Source of the DNA: Pseudomonadaceae bacterium SI-3
GTDB lineage: Bacteria; Pseudomonadota; Gammaproteobacteria; Pseudomonadales; Pseudomonadaceae
NCBI GenBank assembly: GCA_004010935.1
Contig: CP026511.1
Location: forward strand, 2,542,001 to 2,606,000
Direction of reading: 5' to 3'
Length of the DNA stretch: 64,000 nt
The position numbers and the translations under genes are program-made. Shown here piece by piece: positions 26,999 to 37,786 of the stretch; the first letter of the stretch is position 1, and each line of letters begins with the position of its first letter. Under the pieces are notes generated by a model, which saw only the letters and a list, made by a program, of their open reading frames with translations, ran no database searches and had not been told where the DNA came from.

Positions 26999-28447
26999 TC
27001 AGACCGGCTCGGGCAACCGCTTACGGTCGATCTTGCCACTCGGAGTTTTCGGCAGCGAGTCCAGCAGCACGATGCGACTCGGAACCATATAGTGCGGCAG
27101 ACTCAGATGCAGTGCCCGGCGGATCTGAACCCGCCCGGGCGCACCTTCGCCTCGTGTCTCCACATAGCCAACCAGGCAGGCCTCGTCGCCTTTACCCAGC
27201 AACCGTACCGCAGCATCCTGTACCCCCTCGATGCGCCGCAGGTTGGCTTCAATTTCGCCCAGTTCGATTCGAAAACCGCGCAACTTGATCTGATCGTCAC
27301 GACGTCCAAGGTATTGGAATTCGTCGTCGCCGATGCGGCGAACCCGATCTCCGGTACGGTACAGACGCCGCCCTTGCCAGCTGATGAAGGCCTGCTCGCT
27401 CAGATCGCTGCGTTGCCAGTAACCCTGTGCCAGCGAGACCCCTTCAATGCACAGTTCACCCTCGCAGCCCGGCCCGATGTCATTGCCGTTCTCGTCGAGA
27501 ATCCAGTGTCGGTAGCCATCGAGTGAACGCTTGAGCCGCACACCATGGTCCGCCAATGGCTGTTCGACCTGCGCCATCATCGACCAGACGGTCGCCTCGG
27601 TGGGGCCATAGCAGTTCCACAGCTGCCCCACCGACACGCTGAGCCGTGCCGCGAGCGTAGCGTCGAGAGCTTCACCACCACAGAGCGCGGTCAGACCTTC
27701 ACGCCCTTGCCATCCCGCTTTGAGCAGCATTCGCCAGAATGCAGGCGTGGCCTGCAGGGTGTTCAGGTCCAGCCGGCTGTCGAGCAACTGCAGCAGCGCC
27801 ACCGGGTCTTTGTGAGCTGGTGCGCAGACCACTTCGACATAGCCGCCTACCCAAAGTGGCCCGAGCATCTCCAGCAGAGAGATATCGAAAGCCGGCGTGG
27901 TGGTGAACAGCCAACGTGTGTCCGGCCCGATCCCGACACGCCGGGTCGCGGCGTCGAGGAAGTTGCTTAAGGCAGCCCGGCCAATCACGACGCCCTTGGG
28001 TTTTCCTGTAGAGCCGGAGGTGAACATCATGTACGCAGGCAGCTGGTCATCGAGCACCAGCGGCTCGGGCATCGCTGCCAGACCGGGTCTCAGGCGCAGC
28101 GAAGGTGCCAGCGAGCGCGACGGCTGTTCATCCTGAATGATGCGGTGCAGGCATGCGTCGTCGGCGATGCCCTGCAGTCGGTCAAGCGGAAACTCCGGCT
28201 CGAGTGGTACGAAACAAAGCCCTTCATGCAGGCAAGCGAGCAGCGCGGCGATCAGATCCGGCCCACGGGAAAGATGCAGCCCGACGCGATCACCTGCAGT
28301 CAATCCGTCTGCGCGCAGTTGCAACACGATGGCCGCGACGCGTGCCTGCAACTCGGCGTAGCTGAAACTGGCGCCGAGGCACCCTAGCGCCGGGCGCTCG
28401 GCGTGACGGGCGAAAACGTGGGCGAGCTGTAGGTTCAGTGACGTCAT
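26999..28447 (-). CDS. Free-standing NRPS adenylation enzyme, predicted glycine
   Basis: 482 residues consisting of an adenylation domain only. Motifs are A3 [13 protein letters not shown]5 NCYGPTEATVW, A7 YRTGDRV, A8 GRRDDQIKLRGFRIE and A10 PKTPSGKIDRKR. No carrier domain follows. Aligning by eye to GrsA positions 235-517 gives DILQLGCVWK, one or two residues from the glycine code DILQLGLIWK. It must load a carrier domain in trans. Its ATG overlaps the stop of the upstream NRPS gene, so it belongs to the operon. In amonabactin loci a separate glycine-adding step is known to make some forms, which this enzyme would suit; that link is inference. Confidence 0.87.
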   Translation of the reverse strand: MTSLNLQLAHVFARHAERPALGCLGASFSYAELQARVAAIVLQLRADGLTAGDRVGLHLSRGPDLIAALLACLHEGLCFVPLEPEFPLDRLQGIADDACLHRIIQDEQPSRSLAPSLRLRPGLAAMPEPLVLDDQLPAYMMFTSGSTGKPKGVVIGRAALSNFLDAATRRVGIGPDTRWLFTTTPAFDISLLEMLGPLWVGGYVEVVCAPAHKDPVALLQLLDSRLDLNTLQATPAFWRMLLKAGWQGREGLTALCGGEALDATLAARLSVSVGQLWNCYGPTEATVWSMMAQVEQPLADHGVRLKRSLDGYRHWILDENGNDIGPGCEGELCIEGVSLAQGYWQRSDLSEQAFISWQGRRLYRTGDRVRRIGDDEFQYLGRRDDQIKLRGFRIELGEIEANLRRIEGVQDAAVRLLGKGDEACLVGYVETRGEGAPGRVQIRRALHLSLPHYMVPSRIVLLDSLPKTPSGKIDRKRLPEPV

Positions 28448-31400
28448 TGCAGCTCTCCCGCCAGCGCAGCCAGGGTTTGCAGGTTAGTTCGTAACGACTG
28501 CAAAAAGCGGGCACCGAGGTCCGAGCGCAGGCTGCCGATCTGTCGCAAGGTCAGCAAGCCGTCAAACACGCCACCATGCAGGCTGATCAGTTCTGCAGAC
28601 AGGTTGCCAGCACCGCTCGGGTTGCCCGGTGGCAACGGCAATGGCTGCCACTCGCCTGCTCCGCTCTGGTAATTGCCGAGGTAATTCAGCGCGACGGCGG
28701 GCAGCGGAAGACTGTCACGATGCGCCGGATTGCTGCGCAGCGGCAGATAGCCAACACCCTTGTCCGGCACCTGGCGCAACTGCTCGGCAGCGTGCTGAAC
28801 CAGCGCCGGCCAGTCCGCCTGGTTATGCACCCTGACCGGGAACATGCTGGTGAACCAGCCAACCGTGCGGCTGACGTCCAACCCGGCATCAATCGGTTCG
28901 CGGCCGTGACCTTCCAGCATGATCAACTGCTGCTCGCCGAGCCCCAGCTCCATCAGCGACCGGGTCAGCGCAGCCAGCAGCAACTCGCGGACGTCGACCT
29001 GCAATCGCCTGGTCGTTATCTGAGTCAGTTGCCGAGTGGTGACTTCATCCAGCTGCAACAGTTGCGGCTCGGAGTGCTCGCTGGACGACCATTCTTGGGG
29101 AACGGTTTGATTGGTAAATGCCTGGCCCATCGCACCGACTTGCTCACGCCAGTACGGCAGCTGCGCTTCAGCACGCTGCGCATAGGCAGCGAGCCCCTCG
29201 CCCCAATGGCGGTAGCTGCTGGTCTTGTCGGGCAACCCATCGCCGCGGGCCAGTCTCTGCAGGTCTTCCACCAGAATGCGCCACGACACCGCATCAATGA
29301 CCTGATGGTGAAACGCAATAAACAGCCCTCGCTGGCCGTTCGGCAAGTTCTCGATGACGGCCCAGGCGAGCGTTCGAGCGCTGGCCGGATCGAGGTGGGA
29401 TTGCAGCTCGGTTAGCGCGTGCTGTAACCCCGATTCGCCCAGCTCCGCGGCATCCAGTTGGGCAGGCTCGGGTAAGGGCAGGAAATCCCGATAACACTGG
29501 CCAGACGGAATGACGATCAGCCGCAGCGCATCGTGCTGCGCCAACAATTGGCGGATGTAGTCCATCAGCTGGAGCTGACTCACCTCGGCCGGCAGGCTCA
29601 GCACAACGCCCTGGTTCCAATGCTGGGGTTGAGCGAAGGGCTGCTCAAAGAACCATTGCTGGATGGGCTGCAGAGGGAAATCGCCGGTCAGCAGACCTTG
29701 CTCGGCGCGGATCGCCTGGTTCTCGCGTGGCCCTTCGAGCACGCGGCACAGCCGGCGCACGGTCTTTGCCTCGAACACCTCTTTGACGCTACAGGGGTAG
29801 CCGGCATCGCGCAGACGTGTCGCCAGCTGGATGCTCAGAATCGAATCACCGCCCAACCGGAAGAAATCGCTATCTACGCCCAGCGGCTGCTCCAGCACAC
29901 CCTGCCAGATCTCCAGCACGTGTCGCTCCAGATCGCCAGCGGGCGGCACCAGCTGTTCAGCTTCGGCCAGCTCAACCGTGGGCAGCTGCCGCTGATCCAG
30001 TTTGCCGTTGGCCGTAAGCGGCATCTTGTCGAGGATGATCAGACGCTGAGGCACCATGTATTCAGGCAGTCGATGGGCTGCGGCCTGCAATACTGCGTCT
30101 GGCTCGGGTGTCGCTTCGCCCGCGGTTACCGTAGCGTAGGCCACCAGCGCCTGACGTGTGCCCTGGCTGACGACCAAGACCTTTATTTCCTGCAGGCTTG
30201 AGCAGCTGGCATGCAGTAGAGCTTCGATCTCGCCCGGTTCGATGCGGTAGCCGCGTAGTTTGATCTGCGCATCCAGACGGCCCAGGTACTCGTATTCACC
30301 GTTGGCCAGCAGCCGTGCGCGGTCTCCGGTGTGATACATCCGTACCTTCACCCCGGCGAAATCATGCTCACGAAAGGCCTCAGCTGTGCGCTCCGGCTGG
30401 TTGAGGTATCCGCGGGCCAACCCTAGTCCCGCCAGACAGAGCTCACCCGGAACACCAACCGGGCACACCGCGCCGTGCCGATCCAGGATCACCGCCTGCA
30501 TGCCATCGATAGGTTGGCCGATGGTCAGGCGAGTGCCTGCCGCGAGCGTCTTGGTCAGCGCTGTAACGGTGGCTTCGGTCGGCCCGTACATATCGATCAG
30601 ACGGAACTGGGACGCCCAACGCTGTGGGATCGTAGGTGGGCAGGCCTCGCCACCGAAGCCCACCGCTTTCATCGCCGGCAATGGCCGCTCCGGCAGCGTC
30701 GCGAGCAAGGCCGTCGCGAAAATCATGTGTGTGGTTTCGGTGCGCTCGATCTCATCCAGCAGGCTCTCACCGGGATCGGCCCAGAGTAGACATGCACCGT
30801 GAACCAACGGCACCAGCGCACACATGTTGCCGGCATCGAACGACAAGGACATGCAGGCCAGCATTCGATCACCCGGCGCGACATCGAGCCGGCGACCGTG
30901 ATCGAGTAGCAGGTTGACCAGTGATCCCTGTTCGATCATCACGCCCTTCGGCATTCCGGTCGATCCAGAGGTGTAGATCACCTGGGCGAGTCGTTGCGGG
31001 TCATGCAGGAGCGGCGGCGCACATGGCGACTGGGCATCTAGCTGCGCCTGGGTTTCATGGCTATCTAGATCGACCCAACGCGCACCTGGCTCCAGCTCGA
31101 ATGGCGCCACGCCCTGACCGATGACGAGCTGCAAATTGGCGTCCCGCATGATGTGGCTGAGGCGCTGCTGGGGATAGTTCGGGTCCAGCGGGACATAGGC
31201 CGCGCCGACTTTCCAGCACGCGAGCAACGCGACCGCAAACGCGTTTTCTCGCCGGGCCAGAACACCGATCAGGTCGCCTGGCGCACAGCCCTGAGCCTGC
31301 AACCAATTGGCAAGCCGGCTGGCACGGGCGTCTAGCTCCGCATAGCTGACGTAGCCTTCCCCCTGCCGCAGCGCGGGTCGATTCGGATGTAGCTGAGCCA

Positions 31401-33021
31401 TGTCTGTGAACAGCGAAAGCGCGGTCAGTCCGTCGGGATAGAGCGCGGGCAACGACGACAGGCGCTCAGCGGTCTGGTCCAGCAACGAAGGATCGTGCAT
31501 GGGTAACTGCCAGATGTCCTGCTCTGGCGCATCAACCACCGCCTTCAGCATGTTCAGCAGTCGGCTCGCATAGCCTTCGATACTGCTGCGTTCGAACAAC
31601 GCCGTGGCATATAACCAATCAACCCTTACCGAATCAATCAGCTCGGTGACTTTGACCGAAATGTCGGTCTTGGCAGGCAGTACCGGAGAGGTCTCCTCCA
31701 CCGCGTCACAGCCGGGGATCAGGTCGTTGAAGTCGACCCGCGCCTGGTAGACCAGCATGATCTGAAAGATCGGGTTGATCGCGGTATGGCGGTCCATGCC
31801 CAGCGCTTCGCTCAGGGCCTCGAACCGATAGAGCTGATGATCGAACGCCTGAAGATCGTCAGTACGGCACTGGCGCAAATACTCGACAAAGCTTTGCTGT
31901 TCGGGAAGCTGCGTACGTAACACCAGCGTGTTGACGAAAAAACCTACCAAAGGCTCGACATCCGCCCGCTCGCGGTAGGCCAAGGGGGTGCCAACGACAA
32001 TATCGCGCTCACCGGAATGACGTGCCAGCAGCAGCGCGAACAGCGCATGTAGGCCGATGAAGGGCGAAGTGTTGTGTTGCTGGCACAGCCCTTTGAAACG
32101 ATCCCAGAGCGCATTGTCGATAGTCGAGAACACCACTTCGCCGCCGCTGGCCGGTTGGGCAGGCCGTGGCTTGTCTAGCGGCAGGCTGTGCACTTCGGGG
32201 ATACCCGCCAGGCGTTCGACCCAGAAGGGTTTGTACTGCTCGTGATAGTCCCGGAATAAGCGCGAGTTGAACCAGCATGCGTAGTCGATGTAGGTCAGCG
32301 CGGGCTCGTCCCAAATCAGCGGCTCACGATTCTGATAAGCGAGAAACGCAGTCTTCAGGTCGGCGAACATGTTCTTCACCGACCAGCCATCCGAGATGAT
32401 GTGGTGCTGGTTGATCATCAACACGTGCTCGCGCTCGCCCAGCGTTAGCAAGGTGACACGCGTCAGCTGCCCGCTGGTGATGTCGAATGGACGTTCAATC
32501 TCTTCCCGCACTCGCTGCGCAACCCGCTCCTCAATCGCCTGCGGCTCGAGATGGCTGAGATTTTCCCGCGCCAGATGAAAGCCGGTGTGCAGCAGTATCT
32601 CCTGCTCCCCCCGGCCCTCGGCGCTACGCTGGAAGCGCGTGCGCAAACTGGCGTGACGGGCGACCAGCGCATCGAAGGCGAACTCCAGTGCCGCCACGTC
32701 CAGCTCGCCGGTCAGGCGGAAGAAGACGGGCATGTTGTACAGGTGCGAATCCTGTTCGTACTGCTCAATGAACCAAAGCCCGCTCTGCGATGACGACAGC
32801 GGGCCGACGCTGAGGTCTTGTGGCGCGATAGGAGCGTCGAATGCGCGCTGAGCCCTCAGGCATTCGATGATGGCGTCGCGATTGTCCCGAATCTGCTGCC
32901 CGAGCGCGGGGGTCACGGCCTCTTTGCTCGACTGCGAAACCAGCTGCTGCTGATCGTTGAGCGCAAGCTGCACGCCCTGCTGAGCCAAGTGCTTCAGCAG
33001 GCCAATTATGTTGTTTTGCAT
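28444..33021 (-). CDS. NRPS: TubC docking-C-A-PCP-E
   Basis: 1525 residues. Residues 1-50 resemble a TubC_N docking domain (IIGLLKHLAQQGVQLALN). A condensation domain follows with HHIISDGWS, then an adenylation domain (A3 YTSGSTGMPKG, A5 MYGPTEATV, A7 YHTGDRA, A10 LTANGKLDQR), a carrier with FFRLGGDSILS, and a C-terminal epimerisation domain marked by HHQVIDAVSW, EGHGRE, RTVGWFTSMFPV and NYLGN. The code read by eye is DAMFGGMVTK, which I cannot assign; it is hydrophobic. The E domain predicts a D-residue. No thioesterase or reductase follows, although this looks like the terminal module. It has GAGAGG before ATG 33021 and lies between the DHB dehydrogenase and free A-domain genes. Confidence 0.93.
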   Translation of the reverse strand: MQNNIIGLLKHLAQQGVQLALNDQQQLVSQSSKEAVTPALGQQIRDNRDAIIECLRAQRAFDAPIAPQDLSVGPLSSSQSGLWFIEQYEQDSHLYNMPVFFRLTGELDVAALEFAFDALVARHASLRTRFQRSAEGRGEQEILLHTGFHLARENLSHLEPQAIEERVAQRVREEIERPFDITSGQLTRVTLLTLGEREHVLMINQHHIISDGWSVKNMFADLKTAFLAYQNREPLIWDEPALTYIDYACWFNSRLFRDYHEQYKPFWVERLAGIPEVHSLPLDKPRPAQPASGGEVVFSTIDNALWDRFKGLCQQHNTSPFIGLHALFALLLARHSGERDIVVGTPLAYRERADVEPLVGFFVNTLVLRTQLPEQQSFVEYLRQCRTDDLQAFDHQLYRFEALSEALGMDRHTAINPIFQIMLVYQARVDFNDLIPGCDAVEETSPVLPAKTDISVKVTELIDSVRVDWLYATALFERSSIEGYASRLLNMLKAVVDAPEQDIWQLPMHDPSLLDQTAERLSSLPALYPDGLTALSLFTDMAQLHPNRPALRQGEGYVSYAELDARASRLANWLQAQGCAPGDLIGVLARRENAFAVALLACWKVGAAYVPLDPNYPQQRLSHIMRDANLQLVIGQGVAPFELEPGARWVDLDSHETQAQLDAQSPCAPPLLHDPQRLAQVIYTSGSTGMPKGVMIEQGSLVNLLLDHGRRLDVAPGDRMLACMSLSFDAGNMCALVPLVHGACLLWADPGESLLDEIERTETTHMIFATALLATLPERPLPAMKAVGFGGEACPPTIPQRWASQFRLIDMYGPTEATVTALTKTLAAGTRLTIGQPIDGMQAVILDRHGAVCPVGVPGELCLAGLGLARGYLNQPERTAEAFREHDFAGVKVRMYHTGDRARLLANGEYEYLGRLDAQIKLRGYRIEPGEIEALLHASCSSLQEIKVLVVSQGTRQALVAYATVTAGEATPEPDAVLQAAAHRLPEYMVPQRLIILDKMPLTANGKLDQRQLPTVELAEAEQLVPPAGDLERHVLEIWQGVLEQPLGVDSDFFRLGGDSILSIQLATRLRDAGYPCSVKEVFEAKTVRRLCRVLEGPRENQAIRAEQGLLTGDFPLQPIQQWFFEQPFAQPQHWNQGVVLSLPAEVSQLQLMDYIRQLLAQHDALRLIVIPSGQCYRDFLPLPEPAQLDAAELGESGLQHALTELQSHLDPASARTLAWAVIENLPNGQRGLFIAFHHQVIDAVSWRILVEDLQRLARGDGLPDKTSSYRHWGEGLAAYAQRAEAQLPYWREQVGAMGQAFTNQTVPQEWSSSEHSEPQLLQLDEVTTRQLTQITTRRLQVDVRELLLAALTRSLMELGLGEQQLIMLEGHGREPIDAGLDVSRTVGWFTSMFPVRVHNQADWPALVQHAAEQLRQVPDKGVGYLPLRSNPAHRDSLPLPAVALNYLGNYQSGAGEWQPLPLPPGNPSGAGNLSAELISLHGGVFDGLLTLRQIGSLRSDLGARFLQSLRTNLQTLAALAGELQ

Positions 33022-33039
33022 CTGCTACCTCTCGGAATC

Positions 33040-33798
33040 TCAGGCCGCCAGGGTGGCGCCGCCGTCGACGACGATGTCCTGCAGGGTGATGTGGCTCGCC
33101 AGGTCCGATGCGAGGAACAGCACGGTACGGGCGACCTCTTCTGGCGTGGCGATCTTGCGCAGCGGGATACCCAGCTTGTACTGCTCTGGGAAGCCGGCGA
33201 TGGTCCGCTCTCGCGCATCCTCGCTGTGCCACATGCCACGCTGCATGGCGGTATCGGTGGAGCCCGGCGAGACCAGATTGCAGCGCACGCCGTGCTCAGC
33301 CAGCTCCAGGCCCGCTGTTCGGATCAGGCTGGTAAGCGCAGCTTTGGATGCGCTGTACGCGGCCATCTGCATGCGTGGAACGTGAGTCGCATTGCTGCTC
33401 ACCGCCACTACCGCTCCGCTGCCCTGCACCTTGAAACGCGGGATCAGTTCGCGCAGCAGATAAAAGGCACCGGACACGTTGACCCGTATCGACTCGTCCC
33501 AATCAGCCGAACTCAGATCCTCAATAGCCCCGAGCCGCAAGATGCCGGCAACGCTGGCGAAGACATCAACCCGCTGTTGTCCACCCAGCAGCTCGCCGCA
33601 CGCATGGCGCACCGCGCCCGCATCGCCGACATCAAGCAGGTAGGTCGTGAAGCCGTAGTCACCTTCGGAAAAGGCGCGGTCGAAACCGACGACCTGCGCA
33701 CCCAGCCGTGCAAAGCCTTCGGCCACGGCGCGGCCGATCCCCTGCCCGGCACCGGTCACCCAAACGCTCTGCCCGCTGAAACTCATCTGATCGTTCAT
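33040..33798 (-). CDS. entA: 2,3-dihydro-2,3-dihydroxybenzoate dehydrogenase (EntA type)
   Basis: A 252-residue short-chain dehydrogenase making 2,3-dihydroxybenzoate with NAD. Motifs are TGAGQGIGRAV, SVAGILRLG (the NNAG-like site), VSSNATHVPR and catalytic YSASK. The family is separable from other SDRs here by its location among EntC, EntB and EntE homologues. It is placed between the two NRPS genes, 12 and 18 bases from its neighbours. Confidence 0.92.
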   Translation of the reverse strand: MNDQMSFSGQSVWVTGAGQGIGRAVAEGFARLGAQVVGFDRAFSEGDYGFTTYLLDVGDAGAVRHACGELLGGQQRVDVFASVAGILRLGAIEDLSSADWDESIRVNVSGAFYLLRELIPRFKVQGSGAVVAVSSNATHVPRMQMAAYSASKAALTSLIRTAGLELAEHGVRCNLVSPGSTDTAMQRGMWHSEDARERTIAGFPEQYKLGIPLRKIATPEEVARTVLFLASDLASHITLQDIVVDGGATLAA

Positions 33799-33810
33799 TT
33801 GCCCGCCCCT

Positions 33811-36800
33811 TCACCAAACCATTTCCACGAGTTCTTCGCGCTGTTGCAGTCGGCTGTCCAAAAAACTGCAGAAGTCCGCCAGTTGCGGGTGATCGAAGAC
33901 ATCGGAAACCTTCACGGCGGTGCCGAACTCGGCGCCCAGGCGATTGACGATCTGGATGGTCTGCAGCGACTGCCCACCGAGCTCGAAGAAGTTGTCTTCC
34001 GGCTGAATGCCGCTGACACCGAGGATCTGCTGCCAAATAGCGCTGACGCGCCGCTGCGTCTCGTCGTTCAGCACGCGCTCGGTCGAGCCTTGCAGATAGG
34101 CCTGCTGCAAGCGTTTACGGTCCATCTTGTTGCTACTGGTACGAGGCAAGACGGCGAAATGACGGTAATCGGTAGGCACCATCGCTGCTGGCAGCACGGC
34201 GCTCAGCTCGCGCTTGATCGCTCGGACGTCGTCCCGCGAGCCAGCGAAGAACGCCACCAGCCGGCGCACTCCGGCATCAAGTTCCAGGCCTAGCACGCAG
34301 GCCTCGTCGATACCCGACAGTGCCAGCATCCGTGCTTCGACCTCTCCCGGCTGGATGCGATAGCCGCTGATCTTGAACTCGTTGTCCAGCCGACCGAGGT
34401 ACACCAGCTGACCATCGACCAGCCGCACCCGGTCACCGGTTCGGTAGACCCGCATCGTCTCCTCACCAATGCGTAGATGGGCAAAGGCCGGCGAGTCGCT
34501 GTTGAGGTAACCGTTGGCCAGCTGTGGGCCAAACAGCACCAGCTCACCTTCCGATCCAGGGCGATTGCCACGCTCCAGTAACAGCGCCTCGACACCTGCC
34601 AGTGGTCGACCGATAGGCAGCCGTTCGCAGTTGGGGTCGAGGTTCTGCAAATCGCAGCTGCTCGCGACCACCGTGGTCTCGGTCGGACCGTAGGTGTTGA
34701 TCAAACGAACATCGGGCCGCCCAACACGTTGCCAGGCCTGTAGTTGCTCGGGGTATACCGCTTCGCCACCGATGATCACCGTCTTAAGCGATGCCGGGAT
34801 CCGCACCTGGCCGCTGCGCAATGCCACGACCCACTCGTTCCAGAACGCTGTGGGCAGGTCGAGCACGCTGATCGCCAGTCGCTCGAGTCCCTCTACGAAC
34901 GAGGCCATTGACTGCAACATCGGGTCGGTCCGCAGCACCAACGTCGCCCCGGCCGACAAGCTGACGAAGACCTCCTCGATGCTCGCATCGAAGTTGAACG
35001 GCGCGAATTGCAGGACGCTATCGGCTGAACCAATGCCGTAGCGCTGCCGAGCCGCCTCAGCGAAATGCGCCAATGCGCGATGGCTGACTTCGACGCCCTT
35101 CGGCGCACCCGTCGAACCGGAGGTGAACATCAGGTAGCAGGCCGCATCGTTGTCGCGTGGGCTATAGGTCCGGTTGGCCGAAGTCAGCAACCCAATCAGC
35201 TGGATCGCACCAGGATGGATGTCCGCCAACCGATGCCGATAGGCGGCCTCCGTGATGACCAGCTCCAGCTCGGCCGTCTCGCAGATCAGCCGTTGCCTAT
35301 CGGCAGGCTGCTCCGGGTCCAGCGGTACGTAGACCGCACCAGCGAGCAGCACCCCCAACTGGGCAAGGATTGCTTGTGGCGAACGGCTCAGCATCACACC
35401 GACGCGCTGGCCCGGCTCAATCCCCTGTTCGACAAGCGCGGCCGCGACCATCTCGGCCCGAGCCTGCAGTTCGCCGTAACTCAGCGCCTGCTCATGCTGA
35501 ACCAGCGCGATGTGCTCAGGCCTGCTCTGTGCCTGTAGGCGTATCGCCTCCAGCACATTGCTCGGTTGCACGTGGGAGGCGCGACCAGGGGTCTTGAGGA
35601 CTTGCCAGGCTCGGCGAACTGCAAACAGCTCTTCGAGCAGCACGGCGCGTGGCTGCTGCGGCTCGGCCAGCCAGCATTCGAGCAGATCGAACAGTTCTTC
35701 TTGGAGGCTGCGCACCTGGTCGAGGCTGTAGCAGGCCGGGTTGGCGTCGTAGTCGAGTACCGGCATGCCGTCGGCGCCAATCTGGACTTCCAGCGTCAGG
35801 TCCTCCACCGGACCTGCGCTCAGGTTCAGCGTTCGCGCCGGGCAGTTGCCGTAAGTCAGCGGACGGTCGAACGGCATGATATTGATCAGCGGGCCGAACA
35901 GACGCTGTTCTCCTCCAACACGACCCAGGTCTCGGCGCAGGGATTCGTAGCGGTAGTGCTGATGCTTGCGGCTGCTACGACGTAGCTTGCCGATGGCCTT
36001 GGCGCAGGCGATCAGATCGGCATCGTCCGGCAGATCCAGGCACAAGGGCGCAATGTTCATCTGCATGCACGGCACATTGAACGAGGCCGAGCCGATGCGA
36101 TTCATCACCATCAAACCCAGTACCTGGGAGCGGACACCGCTTACCTGCCGGAGATGAGCTGAGACACCGGCCAGCAGCAGGTCCGGCCAGCCGATGCCAT
36201 GAGCTTCGGCAACCTGATTCAGTGCCTGCCACAGAGGCGCTGTGAACGGAGCGCCGTGACGGACGAACGTGGCCGATATCGGCGCACTGCGTTCACTGAA
36301 GCTGGCAGGCTCCGGCATGCGTGACAATGTTTCCAGCCAGTAACCGCGTGCAGCGGCGGTACGGCCCTGAGCGTCCCGCTCGGCGTCTTCCTTGAGCACA
36401 TCTTCATATCGGCCAAACTCACTGGCTGGCACCGGGTCACCGCTCATCGCAGCGCCGTAGAGCTCGGCGATTCGCTGGTACAGCAGGTTGGTGCCGTATC
36501 CATCCAGGGCTATGTGATGCACACAGCTGTACAGAAAGTCGCGCCCTTCGGCCTGCAGCAACACGAAACGGCACGGCAACTCGCGTTGGAGATCGATCGC
36601 GATGCGAATGTCGCGCATGGCCCAGTCACGGACCCAGCCTTCCGCATCCGTCCCTGCCGGAACCTGCACCTGTTGAACGACCACTGGCAGTTCGCAGGGT
36701 TTGAAGAACACCGCGTCTTCATCGGCCACGAACACTCCGGATAGCGCCTCGCACTCCCGCACCGCCTGTTGCACCGAGGCGATCATCGTCGCCGCGTGAA

Positions 36801-36906
36801 TCTTGCCGGCGAACGCGATGCATTCTGCGGTATTGAACATGGCGCGGTCTTCGTTGAGCAGGTAGCCGGACCAGAGCCCTTGCTGGGCAGTCCCGAGCGA
36901 CCTCAT
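33811..36906 (-). CDS. NRPS: C-A-PCP, predicted basic amino acid
   Basis: 1031 residues. The start at 36906 has GGAGG at good spacing and overlaps the isochorismatase stop; a longer frame upstream is rejected. The condensation domain starts at once (LGTAQQGLW) with HHIALDGYG. The adenylation domain has A3 [13 protein letters not shown]5 [11 protein letters not shown]7 YRTGDRV and A10 [10 protein letters not shown]. The carrier reads [10 protein letters not shown]. The specificity code by alignment with GrsA is DAEDIGTVVK; acidic residues at both 239 and 278 favour a cationic substrate such as lysine, ornithine or arginine. The C domain should receive DHB from the ArCP encoded just upstream. 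No thioesterase. Confidence 0.93.
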   Translation of the reverse strand: MRSLGTAQQGLWSGYLLNEDRAMFNTAECIAFAGKIHAATMIASVQQAVRECEALSGVFVADEDAVFFKPCELPVVVQQVQVPAGTDAEGWVRDWAMRDIRIAIDLQRELPCRFVLLQAEGRDFLYSCVHHIALDGYGTNLLYQRIAELYGAAMSGDPVPASEFGRYEDVLKEDAERDAQGRTAAARGYWLETLSRMPEPASFSERSAPISATFVRHGAPFTAPLWQALNQVAEAHGIGWPDLLLAGVSAHLRQVSGVRSQVLGLMVMNRIGSASFNVPCMQMNIAPLCLDLPDDADLIACAKAIGKLRRSSRKHQHYRYESLRRDLGRVGGEQRLFGPLINIMPFDRPLTYGNCPARTLNLSAGPVEDLTLEVQIGADGMPVLDYDANPACYSLDQVRSLQEELFDLLECWLAEPQQPRAVLLEELFAVRRAWQVLKTPGRASHVQPSNVLEAIRLQAQSRPEHIALVQHEQALSYGELQARAEMVAAALVEQGIEPGQRVGVMLSRSPQAILAQLGVLLAGAVYVPLDPEQPADRQRLICETAELELVITEAAYRHRLADIHPGAIQLIGLLTSANRTYSPRDNDAACYLMFTSGSTGAPKGVEVSHRALAHFAEAARQRYGIGSADSVLQFAPFNFDASIEEVFVSLSAGATLVLRTDPMLQSMASFVEGLERLAISVLDLPTAFWNEWVVALRSGQVRIPASLKTVIIGGEAVYPEQLQAWQRVGRPDVRLINTYGPTETTVVASSCDLQNLDPNCERLPIGRPLAGVEALLLERGNRPGSEGELVLFGPQLANGYLNSDSPAFAHLRIGEETMRVYRTGDRVRLVDGQLVYLGRLDNEFKISGYRIQPGEVEARMLALSGIDEACVLGLELDAGVRRLVAFFAGSRDDVRAIKRELSAVLPAAMVPTDYRHFAVLPRTSSNKMDRKRLQQAYLQGSTERVLNDETQRRVSAIWQQILGVSGIQPEDNFFELGGQSLQTIQIVNRLGAEFGTAVKVSDVFDHPQLADFCSFLDSRLQQREELVEMVW

Positions 36907-37775
36907 CGGACACCTCCGTGCTCGTTGAGCAGAGCCCACCAGCCATTCAACGTCGGGGTCTTGGCCAGATCGGTGAAACTCAGTTCCAGCCCCTGCTCCC
37001 GCCATTCGCTCAGCAGGGTCATGATCTGAATCGAATCCAAGCCGTAGTCGAGGAGGTTTTCGTCGGGGTCGAAGGGTTCATCCATCTCGTCGAGCATCGA
37101 CAGCAACCGGGCTTCCAGCCCCTCCTGACTCGGCAATGACCGGTTGGCAGCGCCCAGCTCGAGCACTTCGCGGCATGTCACGACCTTGCCGCACCGCGTC
37201 GCCACGTAGTTCAACGCCATCTCGTGCTCGGTCGCGCCGAAGTCTGCGATGCCGTCGGCCAGCATGAAGGGCTGGATGTCTCGCATGAACGCATCGCACG
37301 CCGTCATCAGGCAGCCGATATGGCCGTATATGCCACCAATGATCAGCTGGTCGCGACCGAGCTCGTTCATCATGTGTTCCAGCGGTGAACGCTGAAACGC
37401 GCTGTAGCGCCATTTCACCAGAACCGTGTCGTCGTCAGCAGGCACCAGGCCCGGGACGATCGCCTGACGCTCGGGATATTGCGTAATGCCCGGCCCCCAC
37501 ATGTCGGTCAGCAGCGCCCTGTCCGCATCGGCTTGCTCACCTGGCTGGGCTGTGTAGATGACGGGAATCCCCAGTGCTTTGCAGCGCTGACGAACTTGTG
37601 CCAGACGCGAGACCAGTTCATCGATAAAGGCGCTGTCCTGCCCCCAGAAATCACAGAAGTACGCTTGCATGTCATGAATCAGCAGGACCGCGCGATCCGG
37701 TTCGAGCGACCACTGCACTTTGTTCGCGCTCCATTCGCTGGGCAGGCGGTATGGCGTCAGAGTGGGAATTGCCAT
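36903..37775 (-). CDS. entB: Isochorismatase with C-terminal aryl carrier protein (EntB type)
   Basis: A 290-residue bifunctional protein. Residues 1-205 are the isochorismatase that makes 2,3-dihydro-DHB ([44 protein letters not shown]). Residues about 215-290 are the aryl carrier with phosphopantetheine Ser in [12 protein letters not shown]. The adjacent adenylating enzyme should load DHB onto it for the first NRPS. The downstream NRPS gene overlaps its stop. Confidence 0.95.
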   Translation of the reverse strand: MAIPTLTPYRLPSEWSANKVQWSLEPDRAVLLIHDMQAYFCDFWGQDSAFIDELVSRLAQVRQRCKALGIPVIYTAQPGEQADADRALLTDMWGPGITQYPERQAIVPGLVPADDDTVLVKWRYSAFQRSPLEHMMNELGRDQLIIGGIYGHIGCLMTACDAFMRDIQPFMLADGIADFGATEHEMALNYVATRCGKVVTCREVLELGAANRSLPSQEGLEARLLSMLDEMDEPFDPDENLLDYGLDSIQIMTLLSEWREQGLELSFTDLAKTPTLNGWWALLNEHGGVR

Positions 37776-37786
37776 GAAACGAATCC

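Noticed and set aside
32818..34293. 491-residue + strand frame in the siderophore genes
   Set aside because: It is antisense to the ends of three clearly real genes and shows no domain.
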